Assembly (NCBI GenBank): GCA_021464525.1
Contig: JADRCO010001351.1
Location: 1-20,061, forward strand
From: Rhizophagus sp. LPA8_4_AMF
Lineage: Eukaryota; Glomeromycota; Glomeromycetes; Glomerales; Glomeraceae
Length of the DNA: 20,061 nt
Direction: 5' to 3'
In this document: positions 1-9,874 of the stretch, in pieces
Position numbering within the stretch: the first letter of the stretch is position 1
How the letters are laid out: every line of letters begins with the position of its first letter
The notes under the pieces: generated by a model
What the model was told of the DNA's origin: nothing
Database searches by the model: none
What the model saw: the letters and a program-made list of their open reading frames with translations, nothing else
Made by a program: the position numbers and the translations under genes

Positions 1-1025
1 GTTTAATATAGGTCTTCGTTTTGTATTCCTCCTTATCTTACATAAAATAAATAAAAATAAATAAAAAGAAATAATCCTAATTCATATGTTAAACCATATT
101 TTTATTGAATATTAAAAGTAACTTATTATTGTTCGTTTAACGAAACTTACATTGCATGAAAGATTCTGGATTATTTAATCGATAAACCTAACTCATAATG
201 CTGGCCGGAATTATCGTTAATGCGGGCCAATTTTTCGGTTTTAGTGATCAGTTTTACGGTTCATACAGCATCAGGCGGTTAAGCGGTTTGATTTAGGCTG
301 AAAGCTAGAGGTATAAAACCGAATCGTTGGCATTCCTAAGTTGAGAAAATACAAATTTTCCGTGATATTGAGAAATAAAGAATCATGTTACTAAGAATTT
401 GGTTTTAAAACCTTTTACTCAAGAATGAAATTCCAAATTTTGTTTTTTTTAATGTTTGATTGATTACACAATTATTGCTTCTTACTAGTGTTTAATAGCT
501 CGTGGTTTTTTTTTAAAAGTAATATTTATTATACGGGCAATCATAATTGTGTACTTTTTTTGGATACCCAAAAATATTAATATTGTGCATGTAATCATGT
601 AAAAAAAATGTGAATTTATAGACCCCTTTATTAATTACCAAATAATTAGCCATTTTTTGGGGGCATACTATATACTGATACCGTGATACCGTGTCATTTA
701 TATGACTATAAATTAGCGTCGATTAATCTTTATTTTGCGGAGAGTACATTTAATATTAAACAATAGTCATAATATTTATTATTTACAAGGTGTAAATATA
801 AAAATTAAAAGTTAAATTCAATGAACAAATTTACTTTCAAAGTGAATCACAAGTGAATTAATCGTAGTAACAGTATTAAACTTCTATTAAACTTTGAAAT
901 TTAATTTTTTATGTTTGAAGAAATTAAATATCAAAATTAAGTTCCTTAGTAGTATAACCTATATGTATATGATAAATAAAAAATTAGTTTATCAAAAAAT
1001 ATGGCTTATAATAAATACTAATTAT
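1..1025. other. Intergenic spacer, AT-rich
   Basis: No convincing gene is seen. Reading frames here are short and lysine/isoleucine-rich, as expected by chance in AT-rich DNA. A slightly GC-richer patch near 190-330 contains a GGCC-bearing repeat fragment (197-235), described separately. The 3' flank of the kinase gene ends here, and no clean AATAAA was seen within about 80 nt of its stop codon. Confidence 0.6.
197..235 (+). repeat. GGCC-bearing dispersed repeat fragment, copy 1
   Basis: The patch begins AATGCTGGCC and continues through a second GGGCC to a T-run. The reverse complement of 8342-8382 shows the same order: AATGCTGGCC, a spacer of about 20 bases, GGCC, then a T-rich end. The two copies are in opposite orientation about 8 kb apart, so this is probably a fragment of a dispersed repeat. 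No terminal repeats or target duplication were recognised. Confidence 0.45.
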
Positions 1026-3237
1026 TTACTTACTATTATTAATGTTAGGTTTATCAGAATTTATATTATCGTTAATATCAAATTTAAGTTCTTTTGTTAA
1101 GTAATCTAAAAGAAAAAAAAATCATAAATCTTAAATGAATTATAAAAGTTAAAATCATAAAGAATAATATATTACATACCATCGCGTTTATCTTCACATA
1201 ATTTATATTTTTTAACACTTTTATCTAAAATAATATTGTATTTTTTTAAAAAATTTAGTTGTTTGTTCTAATAAAGTTATCAATTGACGTTTTGATAAAA
1301 ATTAGTTATAAAGAAAAAGTTTGTAATACCTTCATTATCATTTTCAATCAGAATATTATTAAATTTTCTTTTGCCTTGAAAAGAAAATGAAATTTTTAAT
1401 AATAGTTAATGGTTGTTCTTCTTAAATCTGTAATTCAGTAGAATAAATAAATACGAATAAATAAATTTATTACCAAGTTCTTGGATAATACTTTGGCTTT
1501 TTAAGCTTTTTGTAAGTTTTGCAGATTTTATCATTGTACTTAAAGATCTACTTTTATATATAGCACCTGGATTATTTGTTATAGGCCCAATATCTGGCGA
1601 ATTTATTATTTTAGTTGGGTTATTGCTTTCTTTGAGGTGAGACAAATTACTATAAATAAATTCTTTCCAAACATCACTAGCACTTGGTCTTTTATTTGGA
1701 TCAGAATGCCAACATTTTTGCATTAATTCAATATAACCTTCAGGTGCATTTGTGACAATTGGAGGACGAAGTCCATCACATATTTCAATAATAAGATCTG
1801 TATCATGACTTTTATCCCAAAATGGTCTTCTACCTGTCATTAATTCCCACATAATCATACCATAACTATATATATCTGAAGCTTTAGTATATTTTTGTCC
1901 TTGAAAAACCTCCGGAGCAATGTAAGGAATGATTCCATAAACCTCATCATTTGATGATTCAGTCGCAGATTTACTTAGTCCAAAATCACCTGTTACTGTA
2001 GATGAATTATATTTACCTCTTATTTTCGTATTAAAAATATTTCCACTATGATAATCTTGATGGATAATATTTGCATGATGTAGATTTCTAAGACCTGTGG
2101 CCATGTCACGCAACTTTTTTAATTTAATTTTCCAGCTAATATTAAAAAAATCATTTGAAATATAATGGTTTAGATTTCCTGATTCATAATAATTTGTAAT
2201 TATCATAAAATTTTGGGTAATGGGATTTTGAGTCATTCCCAAATATTGATTAATAACAAGGTCATTCTTATCAGAGCTAGTTTTTTGCAAAATGGAATTA
2301 TAAAATATTTTAAGCTAAAATAAAAGTTTGTTAGTTAAATCAATTATTAGTATTTGTAAATAGCATAAAGATACCATACCTCATTTAACTCTTTAGAATC
2401 AATGTTTTTAGAATCATTAAGTTCCTTAAGAGCAACTGTCATTTCACCAAGGCATTCAAATTCTTGCTTTTCTTCATCCCATTTATTAGAAATTGGACCA
2501 TCAATCCAAGTAGCTTTATAAATTTTACTGAATCCTCCTTCAGCAACAAATTCTATATCCTTGAATCTATCATAAGGAACAAATTCTAATTTCGTATATG
2601 CGTGACAATTACTTAATGTGCTTTTTATAAAGTCATCAATAACTTTATTTCCACTTAGTTTGACTGTTTTTGCTTTATAGCATAGATGACAAATCTGATG
2701 AATTTCATTCACAGGTTTTCTTATTTTCTTGCATCCTTTACATTTCTTAGCTTTTGGTTTAAGCGTGTTCCGCGTTGGATATTTTAAAGATGTTAATTCC
2801 TGAGCTTGCACCTTTTTGCAGACCGGGCTTAAGTCCCAAGAGTTATTTGATAAGTTAGTCGATGTATGACTTAAAGGTGTGTTATTCGATAGGTCAATTT
2901 GTGAATGATTTAGAGATGTGTCAATTGCTGAATGACTCAAGGATATATTATTCGGTGAGTCATAATTCAAAGATGTATTATTTGATAGGTCAATTGGTAG
3001 ATAACTCAAAGATGCATAATTTGATGATTCAATTAATGAATAACTTAAAGATGGGTCATTTGATAAGTCGATTGGTGGATAACTCAAGGATGTATAATTC
3101 GATAAGTCAATTGATGAATAATTTAAAGATGGGTCATTTGATAAATCGATTGGTGGGTAACTCAATGATGTATAATTCGATAAGTCAATTAGTGAATGAC
3201 TTAAAGATGTGTTATTTGAGTCAATTTTTTGATCCAT
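1026..3237 (-). CDS. Serine/threonine protein kinase (TKL-like, AM-fungal expanded family), five exons
   Basis: Predicted 622-aa cytosolic kinase. Exons: 3237-2380, 2314-1474, 1374-1330, 1224-1180, 1105-1026. All introns are GT-AG; the first is phase 0 and the other three are phase 1. The start is the ATG at 3237; an upstream in-frame TTG is ignored. Residues 11-133 are 13-residue repeats. C166, C169, C183 and C186 form a CxxC pair, possibly zinc-binding. The kinase domain spans about 222-490: glycine loop EGGFSKIYKA, VALK lysine K271, catalytic loop HQDYHSGN (D373, with Gln in place of the usual HRD Arg), DFG at 396 and APE ending at E421. Exon 1 joins exon 2 inside the N-lobe, so neither open frame alone is a complete kinase. 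The last three exons are small. They were chosen because every junction keeps phase and because they end in a TKELKFDI-type tail that I associate with this family. The substrate is unknown. Exons 1-2 are firm; exons 3-5 are likely. Confidence 0.85.
2839..3207 (-). repeat. 39-bp coding tandem repeats (13-residue units) in kinase N-terminus
   Basis: About ten head-to-tail units encode variants of SLSYPPIDLSNDP, covering residues 11-133 of the kinase. Two units are shortened to 10 and 9 residues, and the array ends at WDLSP. Units two and four are identical at the protein level, which points to recent unit duplication or conversion. The segment is Ser/Asn/Leu/Asp-rich with regular Tyr or His and is probably disordered or a repetitive binding surface. 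The plus-strand open frame opposite it is a shadow of this repeat. Confidence 0.85.
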
Positions 3238-3291
3238 AATTTTAAAATCAATTTTTGAAAAACTACCACACAATCACACACTTATTATATA

Positions 3292-3298
3292 TTTTATA
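3292..3298 (-). promoter_or_regulatory. Candidate TATA box of the kinase gene
   Basis: The minus strand reads TATAAAA here, inside a longer TATA-rich run, 55-61 nt upstream of the kinase ATG at 3237. That spacing would allow a short 5' leader. TA-rich DNA is common in this window, so the call rests on position. Confidence 0.4.
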
Positions 3299-3363
3299 GT
3301 ACAGTAGAAAAAGCATAATCACAACTAGGAAATGGAAAACCTCGGAGTTTGGAGCGTAATCAG

Positions 3364-3484
3364 TAGAGGTGCAAACTTATTAGACGTAACTGTGACGTAA
3401 TTAGTTAAGTCATATGTCGTAACTAGTTAAGTCATATAAAGATGTATGGACGTAATTTAAAAATGAGTTAAGTTTGCATCTCTA
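3364..3484. mobile_element. hAT-type MITE, 121 bp, with perfect 8-bp target duplication
   Basis: The ends are TAGAGGTGCAAACTTA (3364-3379) and its inverted copy at 3469-3484, with one mismatch in 16 bases. The element is flanked by perfect 8-bp direct repeats GTAATCAG at 3356-3363 and 3485-3492. An 8-bp duplication with TAGRGRTG-like ends is diagnostic of the hAT superfamily. The interior has no coding capacity, so the element is non-autonomous. It contains TGACGTAA, a CRE/ATF-like site, plus related GACGTAA and GTCGTAAC motifs. It sits about 65 bp upstream of the candidate kinase TATA box, inside the likely promoter region. Confidence 0.9.
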
Positions 3485-3492
3485 GTAATCAG

Positions 3493-3968
3493 GTCAGGGG
3501 TATTTGTACAACATTTACTTGTTTTGATATCATAATGTCCTCCGCTTCGTTCCGGACAATTATTCACTTTTAACTTTTGTCCTTTTAAAGAACTGATTGA
3601 TGATCAGCTAGAAATCCTTTTATAGAATACTTTTTGACCGGATTTATAAATAAAAAAGATTCCAAAAATAAATAAAATAAAAGAAGTTCGGTAAGAACAT
3701 TCTCAATAATGAAGTTTGCATGAAAATTCTATTATGACATTCGCCATAGAATATCTTTTTGTTTACATGTTCGAAATTCGAATCTAATTTCTTTGTGGAA
3801 AAGAAGCAACATTTTCTAGAAGTTTTTAGCAACATAAAGCAAAACAATTGATATTTTATTGAATTTTTAATTTTTTCATAAATTTATTTATTTTAACGTG
3901 AAGAGAAGTTACGTAGTCTATAAAAAAAGTACATAAAAAGAAAGCTAAAGCTAATCTAAAGGTCTATA
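3493..3968. other. Intergenic spacer between two MITEs
   Basis: No gene is supported. A short imperfect inverted repeat, ATAATGTCC at 3532-3540 and GGACAATTAT at 3553-3562, encloses a GC-richer loop. The minus-strand open frame at 3644-3847 is Phe/Leu-rich, has no recognisable domain, and is judged to be chance. Confidence 0.5.
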
Positions 3969-4156
3969 AGGGCCCCTGAATACGGAGATATCACGTTAAG
4001 ATAACCTTGTCTGTACACTTTATAATACAATTTCCCAAATTACATATGTGTAACTGTACATTTTTACCATTTTGTTACTAGTAAACTTAATAGATATCAC
4101 ATCAATTATCACGGACGAGGTTATCTTAATGTGATATCTCTGTATTCAGGGGCCCT
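3969..4156. mobile_element. MITE with 43-bp terminal inverted repeats and 8-bp target duplication
   Basis: The 188-bp element begins AGGGCCCCTGAATAC and ends with the inverted copy. The terminal repeats match over 43 bases with three mismatches. The flanks carry identical GGTCTATA at 3961-3968 and 4157-4164. An 8-bp duplication suggests hAT. Because an A at 3969 also follows the right-hand flank, a 9-bp (Mutator-like) duplication cannot be fully excluded. The interior is AT-rich and non-coding. The high similarity of the repeats suggests a fairly recent insertion. Confidence 0.88.
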
Positions 4157-7100
4157 GGTCTATAACTAAAAATTGGATTTAAAAGCCATGTCGGGTAATC
4201 CAAAGCGGCAGAAGACAATGCCGCTGCCACAAATCAATTTTTTCATAATTCTATATGAGAGAAGTTATTTATAATTATTCACTCCGATCACGTGAAAATT
4301 TGAAATGTACGTCATTATCGCGGTTTTTTATCACGGACGTGATAAATATACTCTGCAGTCACATGTACGGTGACAAGTAATGTCAAATTTACGCCAAAGA
4401 TTGATGAATATCAGAACACTATTCCACAATCAAAACAATTATCGATTAAGGTGAAACTAGTGTAGTGGTGCAATGTGTTCACGTTGCGCTATCGTTCCAT
4501 TTGATTATCTGTTAATATTTTTAATACTTTTACCTTTCATGACTTCTTTTTTTTTAAAAAAAAATGAAACTTCCAAAACATGATGGAAATATTCATCCAA
4601 ATGAATGGATAAAAAATTCTAAAATTGCGAAAATGATATTCTTCCCATTATAAATAAATAAACAGTAATAAATTATAGAATGTTACTTCATTAGATGAAC
4701 TTAATAGAAAATAATTCTTTAATTTTTAAAAAATCATGTAAAAGAAAATTACAATTATCAAAATATCATGATGGTATATCAAATTTTATCATAAAATTTC
4801 GTTCACTTATCATGATACTAATTATTTTGAAGAGTCAAAAAAAAAAAATTACCTATTAATTTAATTAATTCATTTTACAACTATGAAGGATTTGGTGAGT
4901 GTAACCAATGAATAATTTTGTAAATTATTATATTAAACCTTTCCCGGTTCATATTCCCCAAATAAACGTAATGAAACGGTCCTTAAAGATCTCACCTTTA
5001 CGCACGCATCTCATGATACTTAATGTGAAGAGTAGCTAATGTTTATGAGCACATATAACTTACCGAAGATAATGATAAGTTAAATGGCAAAACTGGCGCT
5101 GAACAAAATTAAAAGGTCTCGGTTTAAAATTGTATATTCATTGTTGTCTGATACTCTTTCTCTCATGAGTAAAATTTATTATTAAAAAGGTTAGTCACGG
5201 CTTCATCACTTTGACAATTTAATTTACCAAGTCAATTGTTTAATTGTTAATTTTCTATTTTTCAAGGAGAAATTTTTCGGCAATTTTTTTTTAATAAAGA
5301 AGAGACTAAAGGAATATATTTATATAGAACTTACATCTTACATCTTTTTAAAATTTTGTATTTTTGTTCAGAAAATAGAATTCCAAATATTTTTTTTTTG
5401 GATAAACATGCTTAAAGAAATATTATAGTTATAAATATTTTTTTTGTAATACTGATATTTGATCATGTCATCTTCAAATGCAATAACATTATTTACCATT
5501 TTTTTTTTAAAAAAAAAAATAGTCATAAATAATGTAATTGATAATAATGTGTTTAATAAAATTTCTTTATGTTAATCTTTCATATCGTAAACTTTACATA
5601 TTTCATGATAGGATGAAAAAATTATTCACGAATAATTGATCATTAGATTGATTTAAAACGCGTAGCGCGAAAGATTATTTATTTTATCATCATGATAATG
5701 TATTTATTTTACGGGATAATTAATATAAGTTTAAATGATACATTATTTATTTATTTATTTCAATATTAAAATTATAATATGAATATACATACAATTATAT
5801 TTTATTGATAAATATAAAAATTGAAAAAGTATACTGTACATCTTCTTTATTGTATTCGATGACGAATGTACTGAAGTAAATTATTAAATGAGAATTGCTA
5901 TATATACATTATATAAATAAATAATAAATTAAATGAGAATATAAAAAAAATTAATAATTATAGATTACATAAAACATAAAATCGTATAGAAAATTCTTAT
6001 ACTTGTACTGTATGATCATTATTTTTTTAGGGTTGATATCTTTAATTGTCAATTTTAGCTTGAATGAAATAATGATATGTAAAGTTCAAAATTCGTAGAA
6101 TTTAGGAATATTAAATTATAACCGTTATTCTAAATGCTCTTGGTCCTAAAAAGATAATAATATTTTTTTATTAATAATTTTCCATTAAAGCAAACCTTTT
6201 GGAGAAAATTTTAAATCATGATTGATATGGTTCATACCATAGTACAAAAAATTTTATAAAACCATTACATGATCTCATAAAAATTATATATACTTGCATA
6301 ATAAGTTTATAGTAGAAATTTCCTTTACATGAGCATGATTTCCAACTTTATCATGATTGAATATGTTAATATCGTACCGTATAAATTTCAAATATCATAA
6401 TACTTGAGGAATGATGCGTGTTGAGATTTGAAAGAAACCAATAAACAGTTGGAAAATTTTAAATCTAAAGTAAAAACTCGGAAATTAATATGTATAGTAG
6501 CAATTACGTACCGTACCGTACATTGCCATTAATTAGCGTGGTATTACTGCGTTATCTGGATAAATTATGGTTATCATGTAAACTTTGAATATCTGAATTT
6601 TTTCAATCGAGCAAGATTAGAGGTTCTACTCACAAAGAATCATTTGATTGTGATTCGAGTCATAATCTGGTTCACGTAATACGTGCAAGCCGATTCTATT
6701 TTTAATTCAAAAAATGTTTGATGAAAATGTCTCGTTTTAATTCAAGTCCAAGCTCTAATCCTCAAAATACATTATTAATTCTTAGCATTTCGACTTGTAA
6801 AATATATTCCAAAGTCTCATAGAGTAAACCTTGTACTGTACATTTTCATTTTTCTTTCGGCATGTGATAAATTATTATAAAATAACCTACAATATTTCAT
6901 CAAGTTTCACCAAAAGTAGTAATTAATAATTTGTAGAATTTTTCTCAAATATAATTAATTAATACTTAAAAATAAGAATGGTTGATTATTGAAGAGAATT
7001 TTTCATAATAAAGATATTATTAAAATTAAACAATATCTTGATGTAAAGTACATATTATACATGAAGATTTATTAACGCGGGATTCTTAGTAAAGGAAAAT

Positions 7101-7903
7101 TTCAATACAGAATATTCAAGCAATACTGGTTTTTATACTGCTAAAAAAATTATAGGAAAGAATAAATTCAAGATTCTTGACCTACGCTATATGCTTCTAC
7201 GCTACATGCTTTCTGTTTTTCCAAGAAAAATAAAAGAAAAGAGAAAATTGAGAATACAAAAGATTATAATTACTATATACCATAAAAATACTTAAAAAAG
7301 TGAATTAAAATTGGAATTATCTGATAATATACTTTATAATGATAATTATATAGTAATAAATGAATATTTAGTAACAGACTAAATCATTATTAAATAGTAG
7401 TAAATGACGAATAAAATATTAATTATGCGCTCATAACAGATAAACTTACGTTTTGAGGTACAAGGATTGCAGTATTAATAGTATTAATGCGAAAGGTGTT
7501 TTTATTTGTACAATCGCACTAAATATTTCCACGTTATTATTTGAAGTCGTAGCCGGTTTGGAATGAGGCTTTGTTAACTGTTAACTGTTAAGGCTTTTAG
7601 CGTTTAAGGATTTTTGGAACTTTAGTCTCTGTGTATAAAGTACGTTGCATATAGACGTACTGAAATTTAACTATCTTTGAAAGATTAAATTTCTTGCTCA
7701 TAATCTTTTAATTATCTTGAAATAATAGAAAAGGTTGAAAAACGAAACTTTTTCTAATGTTATGATTATTGTTCCTAAAGATTAATCTTAAATATACTAT
7801 ATCACCTCATTGTACAGTATGTAAAAAAATCCATACTAAATTTATTCCTCGTTTTTGCAGGTATAAAAGTTAATAGACCTCAAATAAGGCGATATAAATT
7901 TAA
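4157..7903. other. Long AT-rich intergenic spacer
   Basis: About 3.7 kb with no supported gene on either strand. It holds many A/T homopolymers, including T-run/A-run hairpins near 4550 and 5500. Other minor features are an inverted GCGGCA/TGCCGC pair near 4203-4226, a GTACC microrepeat near 6509-6522, and a near-direct repeat CTACGCTAYATGCTT at about 7182-7212. A TTATCACGGACG word near 4329 also occurs inside the MITE at 3969-4156. Confidence 0.5.
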
Positions 7904-8513
7904 AAAATTGGTTCTCATATCCCGGTCAGTTATTTTTTAGTTTAACCAATAAAATTTCTCTAAATTATATCACATGATAACCTATACTGTAAATTTGCGC
8001 ACAACACTAATAAAAATAAATATTTTATACAATTACCTTATCGCACGCGTTTTTAGTATTACATGCATCTGCAAAATTTTATTAAGGACGCAGTCAAAAA
8101 AAGGAAGGTTGGATGGCTGTCAATTCCTCTTATTGCTTATATTGTAAATAACGTTAGGGATAAGGGATAGGGAAAAAAAAAAATTTGCAAAAATTTTCAT
8201 CTCTATATAAATATTTATAAAATGATTTCTCACGCTAAAAGTCATACTATTTAACATATTTAACTATAAACTGCTAGTGACATAAGCTAGTGACATGAGA
8301 AATCAAAACATAAACACTCCCCCCCCCCTGGCCAGAATTATGAAAATTTTGGCCTACATTATGCTGTTCCTGGCCAGCATTACGGTCAAAAAAGGGTGCT
8401 TAATTTCGGAAGTATGCGGTATTTTAATAATATTTTTGGACGGATCTAAAAAAAAATAAAACCCATGCGGCTGGGGTCAAGTTAAAGCAAATTTTGATAT
8501 GAGAACCAATTTT
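7904..8513. repeat. 18-bp perfect inverted repeat pair bounding about 610 bp
   Basis: AAAATTGGTTCTCATATC at 7904-7921 is perfectly inverted at 8496-8513. The match stops abruptly on both sides. Inside lie a C10 run (near 8319-8328), the second GGCC repeat fragment, and AT-rich filler with no coding frame of note. It may mark the ends of an old transposon or two dispersed copies of one repeat. No target duplication was seen. Confidence 0.45.
8342..8382 (-). repeat. GGCC-bearing dispersed repeat fragment, copy 2 (inverted)
   Basis: On the minus strand this reads AATGCTGGCC, then a spacer of about 20 bases, GGCC and a T-rich end, paralleling 197-235. The adjoining bases also contain the palindrome CTGGCCAG and a C10 run. 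It lies inside the region bounded by the 18-bp inverted repeats. Confidence 0.45.
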
Positions 8514-9859
8514 ATCACCTTAATTAAAGTTACGTTTCATTGTAAAATAATTCCATTGGTCGGGGGCAATTTTGAAAATATAAGGGAAGGGCAGATCCAA
8601 TCTTGTTCCTTGCTTATTGCAAATATGATACAACAATTATTACATTATCTTTCTTTTCTACTATGTATTTTGCGACTACGCTGCTGACATTCACGTGCAA
8701 GTGATTTTTTGGTGTTTTTTGAGAGCTTTATTTTCATTTTTTATTATATACAATTTTTTTTTTTTAAAAAAAAAAAAATCGGATATATATAAGAAAAATC
8801 CCGCATAACTTTAATGTATGTATAAAAACTTCGCTCTTTTCCTCCTTTTACTTTATAATAAAATTTCATCTCTTTATCTTTTTAGAAACATTTAATCACT
8901 TTAATTTAATTATTTTCATTTTAAAAACATGGAAAGTTTTTCTATTATGATTTGCTCTCACCTCTTTTTTACTTTTTTTTCTGGACTATTATTTTAAAAT
9001 ACTTTTTTTCTTTGAAAATTTTTAAAATACCTTTCTCTCTTTTCTAGGATCACTTGAGTGCATTATTTTTGTTTAAACATGGTAAATCTTTACATGGTGT
9101 TGAATACGTTCTTTTTGGTTTTTAGCACTTTAACTTTTGTGTAATGTTAGTTGTTTTTGTTTTTTGACTTATTATTAAATATTAATCTTTCAACATTTCT
9201 TTTTTTTCTTTTATTTTTTAAGAAATCTTGATTTTAGAACGTTTTCAGTTATTAGTTGTTTTATAACAGTAGAATTTTGGTTTTTGGTTAACATTAAAAT
9301 AATTAATAAATTGTAATTTACACAAAAAAGAAATAAAAATTGGTATAATAAACCTTTTAAAGTCTTTTAATTTGCAAAATTTAAATTTTATTGTATACTT
9401 AGTTGAATTACAGCGTTAAATACATTTTTAGCAGTAAAGAAGAATACTTTTTAATAACATATTTGCGCGAAACGCGAAAAGAATGCGGAGCCCGAATCAA
9501 CCAATCAAATTTGATTCAGATAAATGTCGCACAAAATTTGTGGCTGGCTGAGAACCAAGTATAGGATAATAATCTATACCTAGGGTGCAGGTTAAGGTGG
9601 CCTTAAATATATGAATGATTATTGGGCTATTGGCATAAGTGATTTTTTAAATTAATACTATTGTAGAATAAAGTGTCTATTAAAAAAAACTTGGAAAAAA
9701 AAATGTGTTCTATCGTACATTGCATTATCGAAATTATGGAATATAATACTGTATAAATATATAATTAACACGATTAAGTTGCAAAATATTTACTTTATTG
9801 ATATATTAGAAAAAAAAGAATAACAAGACAAAGAAATTACACATGTCTTTTAAAATATA
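8514..9859. other. Intergenic spacer downstream of the Hint gene
   Basis: No supported gene. The plus-strand open frame at 8499-8687 has no recognisable features. A T12/A13 hairpin sits near 8750-8778. A GC-richer patch at 9463-9600 starts TTTGCGCGAAACGCG and includes the palindrome ATCAAATTTGAT; it resembles a dispersed repeat fragment but is not assigned to a family. Confidence 0.5.
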
Positions 9860-9865
9860 TTTATT
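9860..9865 (-). terminator. AATAAA polyadenylation signal of the AIG1-Hint gene
   Basis: The minus strand carries AATAAA beginning 10 nt after the TAG stop (9877-9875), followed by TA-rich DNA. This is unusually close to the stop but typical in sequence. Confidence 0.55.
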
Positions 9866-9874
9866 CATAACAAC

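Noticed and set aside
894-1100. Plus-strand 68-residue frame
   Set aside because: A Lys/Ile/Leu/Asn string typical of random AT-rich DNA, lying opposite the last kinase exon.
1428-1473. A 46-nt intron in the kinase ending at TTACAG
   Set aside because: It gives a stop after ten codons. The longer intron ending at 1375 keeps the frame through three further exons with a family-like tail.
2862-3239. Plus-strand 125-residue open frame with repeats
   Set aside because: It is the antisense shadow of the repeat array in the kinase; the minus strand continues into real kinase motifs.
6604-6680. tRNA-like stretch containing GATTCGAGTC
   Set aside because: The supposed T stem does not pair and no acceptor stem or anticodon arm could be formed.
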